Shown here piece by piece: positions 43,820-55,700 of a DNA stretch of 64,000 nt. The notes beneath the pieces are model-generated. The model was given only the letters and a program-made list of their open reading frames with translations. It made no database searches and was not told the origin of the DNA. Origin of the DNA: Owenia fusiformis (taxonomy: Eukaryota; Annelida; Polychaeta; Sabellida; Oweniidae). How positions within the stretch are numbered: the stretch's first letter is position 1; the number at the start of each line of letters is the position of its first letter. A program made the position numbers and the translations under genes. Location: assembly GCA_903813345.2 (NCBI GenBank), contig CAIIXF020000003.1, positions 1,445,609 to 1,509,608 of the forward strand, read 5' to 3'.

Positions 43820-44352
43820 CACGCCCGGTGATCGTGAATATGGGACGGAGGGGGGGAGCAGGCAATTTCTGCTAGGAAATTCAACAAATCTGGAAGATTT
43901 ATTTTTTCAAGAAAAAGTTTACTATTGAATTGCTAAATGGATAGGCGCACGGTATGGTAGAATATGTTAGGTTTTCTGGGATTTTTTCTGAAACGATACG
44001 CATCTAAGGTATGAGATCTATTAAAAAAGGCGCAAGGCCATCAACAGGCACAAATCAACGTTTTTGCTATAAATCAAGCAACAATGGTCTGGACGACCTG
44101 TAATAAATACTTGTAAGTGATGTTATCATAACTAAATTAATGTCATTGCTGAATTTATAAAATAAGTTTCCATATGTGAAATAAAAAATAATCGAAAATA
44201 ATGAATTTGGGACGGAGGGGGGAGGGGACGGAGGGGGGGGGGAGCAATATGTATATAAGACATGATTAGAGATGTTTCGCGACTTTAAGTCCTTTTACTC
44301 CAAATGTCCCCATTTTTCAGTCTCCAGGGGTATATCATCCTGTTTCTTACTA
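43820..44352 (+). mobile_element. Half copy of the CACGCCCGG foldback element
   Basis: Matches one arm plus the centre of the element at 4933-5951 (inverted form of 5420-5951) and then stops abruptly at the 190-bp satellite. The second arm and right border are absent. Confidence 0.85.
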
Positions 44353-44359
44353 ACCCAGC

Positions 44360-46960
44360 TAACAATTTTACGTTGTGATAACGTCGTCAGAATATATGTC
44401 TCAAGTTGTAGCAACGTTAAATATGGAACGTTGTAGGTACAGGAAGGTGTGGACTCGCACAGATGTTTAAAGAACGTTACATTTGACTTAAATATCACGT
44501 GTCAGGAACGTAGTAGCGACCTTAACAATTACGTCGCCAAAATAACGAAACTGTAACGTACTTACATTACGTCATATATACGTGGCCAATCTAAATTTCT
44601 GGTAACGTTGATATGGAACGTTGTAGGTACAGGAAGGTGTGGACTCGCATAGATGTTTAAAGAACGTTACATTTGACTTAAAGATCACGTGTCAGGAACG
44701 TAGTAGCGACCTTAACAATTACGTCACCAAAATAACGAAAATGTAACGTACTTACATTACGTCATAAATACGTGGTCAATCTAAATTTCTGGTAACGTTG
44801 AAATGGAACGTTGTAGGTACAGGAAGGTGTGGACTCGCACAGATGTTTAAAGAACGTTACATTTGACTTAAATATCACGTGTCAGGAACGTAGTAGCGAC
44901 CTTAACAATAACGTCGCCAAAATAACGAAACTGTAACGTACTTACATTACGTCATATATACGTGGCCAATCTAAATTTCTGGTAACGTTGATATGGAACG
45001 TTGTAGGTACAGGAAGGTGTGGACTCGCATAGATGTTTAAAGAACGTTACATTTGACTTAAATATCACGTGTCAGGAACGTAGTAGCGACCTTAACAATT
45101 ACGTCACCAAAATAACGAAAATGTAACGTACTTTCATTACGTCATAAATACGTGGCCAATCTAAATTTTTGGTAACGTTGAAATGGAACGTTGTAGGGAC
45201 AGGAAGGTGTGGACTCGCACAGATGTTTAAAGAACGTTACATTTGACTTAAATATCACGTGTCGGGAACGTAGTAGCGACCTTAACAATAACGTCGCCAA
45301 AATAACGAAACTGTAACGTACTTACATTACGTCATATATACGTGGCCAATCTAAATTTCTGGTAACGTTGATATGGAACGTTGTAGGTACAGGAAGGTGT
45401 GGACTCGCATAGATGTTTAAAGAACGTTACATTTGACTTAAATATCACGTGTCAGGAACGTAGTAGCGACCTTAACAATTACGTCACCAAAATAACGAAA
45501 ATGTAACGTACCTACATTACGTCATAAATACGTGGCCAATCTAAATTTCTGGTAACGTTGATATGGAACGTTGCAGGTACAGGAAGGTGTGGACTCGCAC
45601 AGATGTTTAAAGAACGTTACATTTGACTTAAATATCACGTGTCAGGAACGTAGTAGCGACCTTAACAATTACGTCGCCAAAATAACGAAACTGTAACGTA
45701 CTTACATTACGTCATATATACGTGGCCAATCTAAATTTCTGGTAACGTTGATATGGAACGTTGTAGGTACAGGAAGGTGTGGACTCGCACAGATGTTTAA
45801 AGAACGTTACATTTGACTTAAATATCACGTGCCAGGAACGTAGTAGCCACCTTAACAATTACGTCACCAAAATGTAACGTACTTACATTACGTCATATAT
45901 ACGTGGCCAATCTAAATTTCTGGTAACGTTGATATGGAACGTTGTAGGTACAGGAAGGTGTGGACTCGCACAGATGTTTAAAGAACGTTACATTTGACTT
46001 AAATATCACGTGCCAGGAACGTGGAACCAACCTAAACGATGACTTCGCCAAAATAACGAAAATGTAACGTACTTACATTACGTCATAAATACGTGGCCAA
46101 TCTAAATTTCTGATACGTTAATTATGGAACGTTGTAGGAACAGGAAGGTGTGGACTCGCACAGATGTTCAAAGAACGTTACATTTGACTTAAATATCACG
46201 TGCCAGGAACGTAGAACCAACCTAAACGATAACTTCGCAAAAATAACGAGACTGTAATGTGCTTATGCAACGTCACATATACGTGGCCAGTTTTAAGTTC
46301 TGGTACGTTAATTACGGAACGTTGTAGGTACATGAAGGTGTGGACTCGCACAGATGTTTAAAGAACGTTACATTTGACTTAAATATCACGTGCCAGGAAT
46401 GTAGAACCAACCTTAACAATGACTTCGCAAAAATAGTGAGACTGTAATGTGCTTATGCAACGTAACATATACCTGGCCAGTTTAAAGTTCTGGTAACGTT
46501 TGTCTTGGACCGATGTAGGCACAGGAAGGTCTGGACTCGCACAGATGTTTATACAACGTTACATTTTACTTAAATATCATGTGCTAGGAATGTAGTAGCA
46601 ACCTTAACAATGACTGCAAAAATAAAATGACAGACTGTAACGTGCTTATGCAACGTCACATATACGTGGCCAAGTTAAAGTTCTGGAAACATTAATTATA
46701 GAACGTTGTAGGCAAAGGAAAGTGTGGACACGCATAAATGAGTATACAAGTTACGTTCGACTTAGATATCACGAGCCAGGAATGTAGTACCAACCTTAAC
46801 AATGACTTTGCCAAAATAGACTGTAACGTGCTTGTCACATACATGGCAAATTCATAACTTCTGGTTACATCAAGTTAGGACAACACATGCAAGGAATGTT
46901 CTAGTAACCTTAATTATGCCATCAACAAGATATAGTGATAGTAATGACTAACGTCCAGTT
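44360..46960 (+). repeat. 190-bp satellite array with dimeric higher-order repeat
   Basis: About 13 head-to-tail monomers. GGTAACGTTGATATGGAACG recurs at 44601, 44791, 44981, 45171, 45361, 45551 and 45741, exactly 190 bp apart, then at 45922 and about 46111. Monomers alternate between two types at linked positions (GCAC/GCAT, GTCGCC/GTCACC, GAAACTG/GAAAATG, CATATATA/CATAAATA), giving a 380-bp dimer in the left half. From 45741 onward the alternation breaks down and divergence rises towards 46960. Rich in AACGTT, ACGT and CACGTG. Confidence 0.95.
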
Positions 46961-47280
46961 AAATGAATCATTACATGAACATAATTTAAAGTTCCTGTAC
47001 AGGAAGATGTAGACACCGATGTTCAGTAAAATTATATATAACACACTAAGCCTAACATTTTCACATGTGAAGGTAAAACACAACTAACTTATGCTTTGAC
47101 TTATTAACAAATGTATATTGTTTTTACAATAATTAATGAGTTAATACACAATAACTTTTTTGAGCATCCAAATAGAGAATATTGACACACAGAATTGAAC
47201 TTAAATATAATTACAGTCTCGTATGTCATCTATCAAAAATCTATCCTATCGTTAATAAGTTTTATTAAGTATTTTATTAA

Positions 47281-48284
47281 CCCCTAAACGGTTAAGGGGG
47301 TGGGCAGATTTGCCGTTCTGGCTTGTTTTAAAATTGAATTAGGCATATATTAACTATTAAATTGTGATTAACCCCCCCCCCCCCCCCTTAGAAATGATAA
47401 ACCCCCATGTTTTTAAAATATGAATTTCTTCATTAATAATGGCTCAATATAGTTATAAGAAAACTCAAAATACTAGGAGTTGAATACTTGTTACCTTTCC
47501 AATGATACCTAATATATTGAAGTTATTTAATGGGAGATTTTTGATAGAGGGTATATCTGAGGGAAATACAATATATCTACCTGAGTAGGTTGATATATTG
47601 TATTTACTGAGGGATATACACTGTATCAAAAATCGAGCATTTAATAACTGATTTATCCTTTACTTAGTAGATTATGAGAATTAAATATGCATTGAAATTT
47701 CCCATTTTTCCCCAAATTTTTTTTCACATTATTTTTCAAATTTTTTTTTCACATTTAAAAAAAAGATTTTCACATTTTTTTCAAATTTTATTTTTCAAAA
47801 TATGAGTTAGGCTATATGAGTTTGATAATCTCAGAAACTTAAAAAACCACTTTATAACACCAAGAAAATGTGTATCTTAAGTATATTTTTGAATTTTGGA
47901 ACTTTATAAGGTATATGACGTACCAAGAACATCAGTAGGTATGAAATGCATCTGTTATGTACGGTCGGTTTTGGATACAGGGTTTATCCCTCGGGAAATA
48001 TGTGTATATCCCTTGGTCCCTGCGGTCCCTCGGGATATACACATATTTCCCTTGGGATAAAACCTGTATCCAAAACCTCCCAGTACATAACCCTTATATA
48101 TCTCCCGCTCAACTCAGATATCAATTATATTCCTGCATGTTATTTACCTATAACACTACTAAGTATGGGATTAACCTTTGATGATATTTCGATATTTCAT
48201 TTCCGAGATTGTGCCCAGATCTCGGCAGATCTATTCACCCCCTTTACTATGAATGTAATTATCTATAGCCTAACTGTTTAGGGG
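47281..48284. mobile_element. 1-kb inverted-repeat element with two related palindromes
   Basis: Ends CCCCTAAACGGTTAAGG (47281) and, inward from the right, CCCCTAAACAGTTAGG. They are flanked by TTAA on the left and TTAT on the right, so a piggyBac-like origin with one mutated target copy is possible. Inside are palindrome A (arms 47524-47580/47588-47646) and palindrome B (arms 47954-48012/48032-48091), which share GAGGGAAATAC/CGGGAAATATG-type sequence. A C17 run lies at 47371. Confidence 0.65.
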
Positions 48285-48590
48285 TTATATTGTTACTTTT
48301 CTGACCGGGAATGAATAAATATTCTAATTTGAGCTTGAACAAATGCTCTATTAGTTAACATGGTATTGATTTTCAAAAAGCAATAATGACCATTTTAAGT
48401 TGGGAATAAATCTAGAAAAATTGCATGTTTCAGATATGAAGCCATTATATCTATGCAATCTTAAAAGTACTGTCCCGTTACTTGTTATAGAGATAAAAAT
48501 TTAATTCAAACTGGCTTGCTTCTCGGAACAGATATTGTTTATGCTAAGTGTTCATTTTTCCTTGAAAGCATGAGCTCTCATTGGTCCTCA

Positions 48591-48686
48591 TCACTTTCCA
48601 AATGTTTCTTCAAATGACTTGTACCGCTCAGTCGTTGTTTCCCTGGTTGCATGTTTAACACATTCTGCTTGTTTTTGGACATTTTC
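48591..48686 (-). CDS. Candidate terminal exon
   Basis: A very strong acceptor (GATTGTTTTTTTCCAG) is followed by 31 codons and a stop: ENVQKQAECVKHATRETTTE then RYKSFEETFGK. Hydrophilic and helix-like. The ORF at 49124-49462 lies upstream on the same strand and could belong to the same gene. Confidence 0.35.
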   Translation of the reverse strand, partial: ENVQKQAECVKHATRETTTERYKSFEETFGK

Positions 48687-49123
48687 CTGGAAAAAAACAA
48701 TCTATTGAAAAGTATGAAATGTAACCTGTATACCCATACCCACTCTGTATATATTTAAGTCAAATGTAAGTCAGTGTCATTTTCAACCAAAATTGACCTA
48801 GCGATCTATTCTTTACAATCTCAGATACAATATGTCTCAAAGGTCTACAATGTGTTGTAAATCAGTAAGTTATTGAGGATTAAAAGAAAATCGGGAAAAT
48901 TTTTTAATTCTTCCAAATATAAATATGGAAGCCATACATATAAAATAAAATACATAATTGTAAAATGCTTTGGTAAAATTCTCTAGTATTCCTGAAGTAA
49001 AGTCTGCACTTTATATTTTTAGAATAGAATGACAAGGATCTTGCTAGATTTGATTCTGCTGTAAACTTAATATATATAAAATACTTCTATAATGAATAAT
49101 AGATTAACCTGGACTTATCGAAG

Positions 49124-49462
49124 TCACTTTCCTCGCAACTCCCCAAGCTCAGAGGACTCTAGACTGCCTAACTTCCAAACCGTCAAATGTTCCATTCTGC
49201 TTGTACTGCTAGTTTGTCTGAAATATTTTAGAGACTTGTAGTATAAACATTTTATTAGTTGGTTATCTGAAAATGCACCTGAGGGTGTAATCTTTCTTCC
49301 ACCAGATCTGATCTTTGTCTCACGAGACTTTTTGGGACTACTCTGGGGTAAAACAATCCCTAAGCTCATCTGTTTATAGTAGCTTTTTGTACTATCCTTT
49401 TGTATTTTTACAGTAGAATCATATAGCCAAAACATTCCTTCGTTGACTCTCATAATCTTCAT
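49124..49462 (-). CDS. Unrecognised basic ORF, 112 codons
   Basis: Contains NEGMFWLYDSTVKIQKDSTK, LPQSSPKKSRETKIRSGGRK (nuclear-localisation-like basic stretch) and LESSELGELRGK before TGA. Composition is protein-like and free of repeats. Splice borders are not clear. Could be a host exon. Confidence 0.35.
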   Translation of the reverse strand: MKIMRVNEGMFWLYDSTVKIQKDSTKSYYKQMSLGIVLPQSSPKKSRETKIRSGGRKITPSGAFSDNQLIKCLYYKSLKYFRQTSSTSRMEHLTVWKLGSLESSELGELRGK

Positions 49463-50376
49463 CCAATGATCTAACTAGAGATCTATTTATTAAAATATTC
49501 TATTGGATAATAATTTGAAATGTTGGAACGGTAGGAAAGTAGATACCTGAGAATGACTCTTAACTTTCTCAGATAAAATATGGCAGGTCAACTTCGGGTC
49601 AGTGTGACACCTCTAGAAATAATATAGGCCTACCTGATTAGCATAACACCACTCATCTCAACACAGCCAAAATCATCTCAGGGTTATCATGGGTGAAGGC
49701 AACAACAATCCTGAAAACAGAATAGGTAGATGGGAAAATAGAGGACAATAGTAGTACTTTAAAAGACTGTTACTTTATTTTATACTTTTATTTCAAATTG
49801 TATTGAATAAGTAAAGACCTTTAAATTGTGAATATGATGAGTAAATCTACTGAGATGTTTTAACATTGTGTCAATCAGGATTAAGTTCAAACCTTTTAAA
49901 AGAACTTAATTATATAGCAGTTATACTTTTAAAATTTGCACAGTGCGCCAAATTAAATAGCATCAAATTAAAGCAATTTACAGTATCTCATTTGCTGCGA
50001 AACTGTGAAAGTTAAATAATAACTGCATTAAATACAAATGAATACTTTCTGAAGCAAGGAGCCACAATTGATGCAAGTTAATTAAATCAAACCATGAAAT
50101 AATATACACAAGACAAAATCGTATGGAATAATTTGCGATAAGCTAGTTATTAAGCTTGTTATTATGGTCTTACTAGTGGTTATTATTGAGTAATGGTACA
50201 GGTATTCGATATGGTATTGCAGCTTACACTTAAGTAATGGTACACGTATCCTTGGATTTTAGGCCCGAATACCGAGGTTTATTTTTTTAATTATCGTGTA
50301 TTATTATTTTGTGTTAATATTAGTTAACCATATAACTATTGGCATGATATGATAACCTTGTTATATTAATATAGCG

Positions 50377-50616
50377 CATAGGCGTAGCCAGGGGGATGCG
50401 ATGTGTGCGATCGCACCCCCCCCCCTCCATAACCAATGAAAATAGAACCATTAGATAGAAGAAAAAAGTCTTAAAATGCTTTTTATTTGAAGCTTCTAGC
50501 TCGATTTTGAACGAAGTTGCACCAATTTTTGTAAAATTCAAAACAAATCTTCAAAAACATTTTTTATGCCACGATCGCACCCCCCTCCCCCCGACTGAAA
50601 GCTGGCTACGCCACTG
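50377..50616. mobile_element. 240-bp G-tract MITE
   Basis: CATAGGCGTAGCCAGGGGG at the left and CAGTGGCGTAGCCAGC inward from the right, both leading to ACGATCGCACCCCCC-type sequence. The flanks TAGCG/TAACG agree at 4 of 5 bases. Same family as 20042-21246 and 59321-59525. Confidence 0.75.
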
Positions 50617-50853
50617 TAACGTGTAATCAATACGCTACATTTTGTATGTTCAATTTGTATACTAAAAACTGTTATTAATCCACAAATTTAGATGAAGACA
50701 AGATAAAAATTCGAAACAAGAATGAAAAGGTGTCTAAGTATATGATTCTTAAGGGTAATGCATATTTGAATTAAACAGAGGCGGGTTAATTTATATTGTG
50801 CTATGAATTACGCTATTATTCAAAATTGCAGCCAAGATGCCTGTTTTACGATG

Positions 50854-50935
50854 CCCTGCGTGCAGAGTCTAGTTAAACTACACTAAGACGAAGCTCTCTT
50901 TTAGTGAAGTCAAACGAATGCAAAGGGTAGTTTTA
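50854..50935 (+). repeat. Dispersed repeat starting CCCTGCGTGCAGAGTCTAG
   Basis: Related copies at 51969-52052 (about 80 bp) and 42588-42618 (short). Each has a CTGCGYGCAG palindrome followed by AGTCTA. The inverse, TAGACTCTGC, resembles the TAGACTC start of the Helentron-like element at 13202. Confidence 0.6.
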
Positions 50936-51772
50936 TGAAAAATATCACGGAAGATGTATTCTAGATATCAGTAGTATTCTCAGAAATTTATTATCCGAAA
51001 CGGATAACATCTGGCCACTCAGACAAACAATCGCAGACATAGGCTAAGCTTGTTTATTTAACAGTTAGATTTGTTGACTTACCGATCCGTATTTCAATCT
51101 CCGGGAAGACGTTCTTTTCACTTTGTATTTGCGTGCAGTGTAATATAAGTTGATACTTTTGTTCAAAAATGTACTTTTAATGGCCATTTTATGCCTTTTA
51201 TTTTCAAATTATGTTTTGTTTGGATGTCAGTGTGAAAAGTCAAGAAACGTCAACCCCGACTTTAAATTGTTTTAAAATGTTGGTTAATCACTTATGGCAA
51301 ATCACAAGGTTGATGATGTCAACGGACCATGATCGTGGAAGGCTATCAATATCAGGTGTATATCGCATAGAAAATAAATATAGCTAATTTTTCGCACTGA
51401 TATGATGATGACTATTCTGGCGAATCGGGTAGATATTTCTCAGTTTTTTCCGGTAATAAAACTATTCATTTCTATCAATTTTACAAACAGGGTCCTTTGA
51501 ATGCACATTAAAACTATAAAAGTATTTATTGGGCGTACATACTCGTTCTGTCATGTTACTTACATTTCATTTGCAAGTTGTCCACATATTAATCCGGCGT
51601 TTTGTTTAATCAAATTTCCCGCCCCTTGAGGTTTCCGACTGTAAAACTTAATATTTAATACTAACCAATGCATCAGTTAATATTTTCAGAATACAAATTT
51701 TCCATTTTTATTTCTCTGATAGATAAAGTCTCATTTTGAATCTGTTCGTGTATTAAAGAGTATGCTTTTATA

Positions 51773-51914
51773 ATGCCGTGGTCACATTTGCTCAGATTTT
51801 CAGCACCGGCGCCCGGCCGTTGAGTATTTTGTTCAAAATTGTATTCAATTCTGAACAAAATACTCAATCGACCGGGCGCCGTAATGAAAATCGGAACAAA
51901 TGTTACCAAGTCAT
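51773..51914. repeat. Hairpin with 63-bp arms
   Basis: 51773-51835 and 51852-51914 are inverted copies with a 16-nt loop; the loop-proximal 20 bp (TTGAGTATTTTGTTCA region) and GGCGCCCGG are near perfect. Probably a small MITE, but its transcript would fold into a long stem. Open frames on both strands here are shadows. Confidence 0.85.
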
Positions 51915-51968
51915 AACTGATGAAAAATCAAATGAGAACATGAACATGGATAATAGGGGAACTATTAC

Positions 51969-52052
51969 GCTGCGTGCAGAGTCTAATTATAAACTACGAG
52001 AAGACGAAACTCTCATTAGAGAAGTGAAGTCGAACGAATGCAAAAGGTAGGG
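51969..52052 (+). repeat. Second copy of the CTGCGTGCAGAGTCTA repeat
   Basis: Shares AAACTAC, AGACGAA(G/A)CTCTC and GTCGAACGAATGCAAA with 50854-50935. Confidence 0.6.
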
Positions 52053-52792
52053 TACTATAGAAGGGGATCATATAAAAGCACGATCTATTTCACAACGCCT
52101 TTAACTTTTGTTCTTCAACTGTTGCCCTCTGTGCATTTCAAAAATAAAATATCTTAATCTGATTTGTTCCACCTTTCTTTTCGCTCAGTTCTGCACTATT
52201 ATTTCCATATGTTGTTTAGGATTATGTCATTTACATCACATAACTACAACGTTCATATAGAAATATACAATAAGCATGTCCGTATAAAAGCTAAAATTAT
52301 AAAAACTCATTTCAAAGTCATTCTGTTCATGGAAGCGTCAAGTTATGAAAAACAATGCTAAACACTCAAACAAATCGACTTGATTACCTTTGAAAACTTC
52401 TTGAGAGGAAATGGACAAATGTATTTTTCTAACTCATTAGAACGTCTGTCTGATTGAAATACTATTTTTAAATACAACGTTTAACATAAATGATTTAATC
52501 TTGGTCAGAAGTCTGAACATTGTCCAACAAAATAATAAGAATCTAACATTTAATGATTACAAAAGGATTATTTGCTATATAGTCTTTGTCTTAGTCTTTG
52601 TTTTTCTAACGGTGGAAGTGTACCAACATCACCTTGATTACAGAAGAGATCATCTAACAGTCTAAAATTGCTTTTAATTCCCGGGTTTTGATTACATTTT
52701 ATGTATAGACTTTTTTGCCTCTATTCTCATTTTTAAACCTGTTTCTGTTTGCTTATTTAACAATTGTGATAAATTATTCAGTTAGAGTCGAA

Positions 52793-55700
52793 ACCAAAAC
52801 AATTTTCTACATTATAGTCCCCTCCTCTTGCACTGACTAAATATTAAAATAAGCTAGTCTGATTGCGAATTTACAAATCCTGTAAAAGTAGCTTCAAACC
52901 GCCTTTTAATCAGAGAAAACAATAAGTTAATTCATCTGATTGCGAAAATACGAATCAATCTGATTATCTGATCTCCATGCTATTTGATTCGTGCATTATG
53001 TACAAGTCAGTCGGGCAAGGGTGAAATTATTTCATTTGAAAACAGAAATAAATATCAGAACCCCTCTAGCATAACTATTCGGAAGAAATTCATACAAAAA
53101 ATAAGGTACACAACTGATGAAGGGTCGCACACAATGCACGCACCCCTCTCCTCCTCCTCCGTGTTTGCCCACACACGACCATATTTGACAATTTTTCTAA
53201 AAGCGTTTTCCCCGGGAATATAGGTGTAGCGGTTGCCAGAAGTCGCACAGCTTGGGAGTCAGGGTATCCTGATCCATGCCTCAACGCCTGACGGGTCTGA
53301 TATTTAGAGGGGGCGCAAGAATTATTAGGGGGCGGGGTAAACGTGAAAGTTGCCAAAATATCCATAGGCGTAGCCAGGAGGGGGGGGGGTGCGATGGGTG
53401 CGATAACAAAAGGCTTTATATATGCTTTAATGTTTTATTTATCATGATGCTTTTATGTAGGCTATTAATTACAGTTCTTTTTGCAATATAAAACTGGTAT
53501 GTTTATGCAAATTCCGATTGGACTAATATAAAGGGATATTGTTTCATTATGTGGACTTGAGAAAGTCCGACATACTCATTGCTTTCAACCCAAAACTTAA
53601 AATAGGAAGTTATCAAGATCCCAAGAACACGATCGCTACTTAAACAATACGTTTGTAAAATCCCGACGATCGAAATGCAATCAAACTTTCGCAATCAGGT
53701 GCCTAATTAGTCTTTTGATCTCTAAAGTTTTACGACTGAACGTTTCAATGAACTCGTGAGAAGCAAACGCAATCATCATATAAACATTTTTCTAGTAAAT
53801 CTAAAATAGAGTAAAACCCAGGGAAAAAGATCGCGTGTTCATAGGAATTAGGCATATTTCAATTTTAAAATAACAAAAGTCAGTCTCGGAAGAATTTTCC
53901 AAGCATTCCCTGCTTCGATGCGTTTTTATTGCAAGGGCATTAGGGTTGTGCTTTATTTGTTTTATTTATATAAATGTTATAAAATGTGTACGACACTTTA
54001 ATGAATTATTTTTAGGGTTACAATGCATATTTGACTTTTCCCTCTAAACGTTTAAAATTCATCTTTTCTTAGTTTGCTTCAATAAAATTAACATTGGATC
54101 CCAGACAGTTATCAAATTCTCAGACATTTGATTAATATAGATATTTGTACTTCCTTTGACCAGTGGTGCTGGTGTGACTGAGATTCGAATCTAATGTGTT
54201 TCATTTTTATGTAAATTGAGAGGAATAAAGTTTTATTTTCAGCATTTTAACAATCTTAACGTTTGGCGTGCAGCTCAACTTAATACACACCAAAACAAAT
54301 TTCTACATTATAGTCCCCTCCTCTTGCACTGACTAAATATTAAAATAAGCTAGTCTGATTGCGAATTTACAAATCCTGTAAAAGTAGCTTCAAACCGCCT
54401 TTTAATCAGAGAAAACAATAAGTTAATTCATCTGATTGCGAAAATACGAATCTATCTGATTATCTGATCTCCATGCTATTTGATTCGTGCATTATGTACA
54501 AGTCAGTCGGGCAAGGGTGAAATTATTTCATTTGAAAACAGAAATAAATATCAGAACCCCTCTAGCATAACTATTCGGAAGAAATTCATACAAAAAATAA
54601 GGTACACAACTGATGAAGGGTCGCACACAATGCACGCACCCCTCTCCTCCTCCTCCGTGTTTGCCCACACACGACCATATTTGACAATTTTTCTAAAAGC
54701 GTTTTCCCCGGGAATATAGGTGTAGCGGTTGCCAGAAGTCGCACAGCTTGGGAGTCAGGGTATCCTGATCCATGCCTCAACGCCTGACGGGTCTGATATT
54801 TAGAGGGGGCGCAAGAATTATTAGGGGGCGGGGTAAACGTGAAAGTTGCCAAAATATCCATAGGCGTAGCCAGGAGGGGGGGGGTGCGATGGGTGCGATA
54901 ACAAAAGGCTTTATATATGCTTTAATGTTTTATTTATCATGATGCTTTTATGTAGGCTATTAATTACAGTTCTTTTTGCAATATAAAACTGGTATGTTTA
55001 TGCAAATTCCGATTGGACTAATATAAAGGGATATTGTTTCATTATGTGGACTTGAGAAAGTCCGACATACTCATTGCTTTCAACCCAAAACTTAAAATAG
55101 GAAGTTATCAAGATCCCAAGAACACGATCGCTACTTAAACAATACGTTTGTAAAATCCCGACGATCGAAATGCAATCAAACTTTCGCAATCAGGTGCCTA
55201 ATTAGTCTTTTGATCTCTAAAGTTTTACGACTGAACGTTTCAATGAACTCGTGAGAAGCAAACGCAATCATCATATAAACATTTTTCTAGTAAATCTAAA
55301 ATAGAGTAAAACCCAGGGAAAAAGATCGCGTGTTCATAGGAATTAGGCATATTTCAATTTTAAAATAACAAAAGTCAGTCTCGGAAGAATTTTCCAAGCA
55401 TTCCCTGCTTCGATGCGTTTTTATTGCAAGGGCATTAGGGTTGTGCTTTATTTGTTTTATTTATATAAATGTTATAAAATGTGTACGACACTTTAATGAA
55501 TTATTTTTAGGGTTACAATGCATATTTGACTTTTCCCTCTAAACGTTTAAAATTCATCTTTTCTTAGTTTGCTTCAATAAAATTAACATTGGATCCCAGA
55601 CAGTTATCAAATTCTCAGACATTTGATTAATATAGATATTTGTACTTCCTTTGACCAGTGGTGCTGGTGTGACTGAGATTCGAATCTAATGTGTTTCATT

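Noticed and set aside
44360-46960. CRISPR-like array
   Set aside because: Units are 190 bp, contiguous and diverge gradually, with no short repeat plus unique spacer pattern; the genome is eukaryotic.
51673-52050. Opposite-strand open frames of 78 and 90 residues
   Set aside because: Both are read through the two arms of a 63-bp hairpin and mirror each other.
54175-54200. tRNA-like B-box (AGATTCGAATCT) in the 1.5-kb unit
   Set aside because: Palindromic by itself; no A-box at the right distance and no cloverleaf could be drawn.
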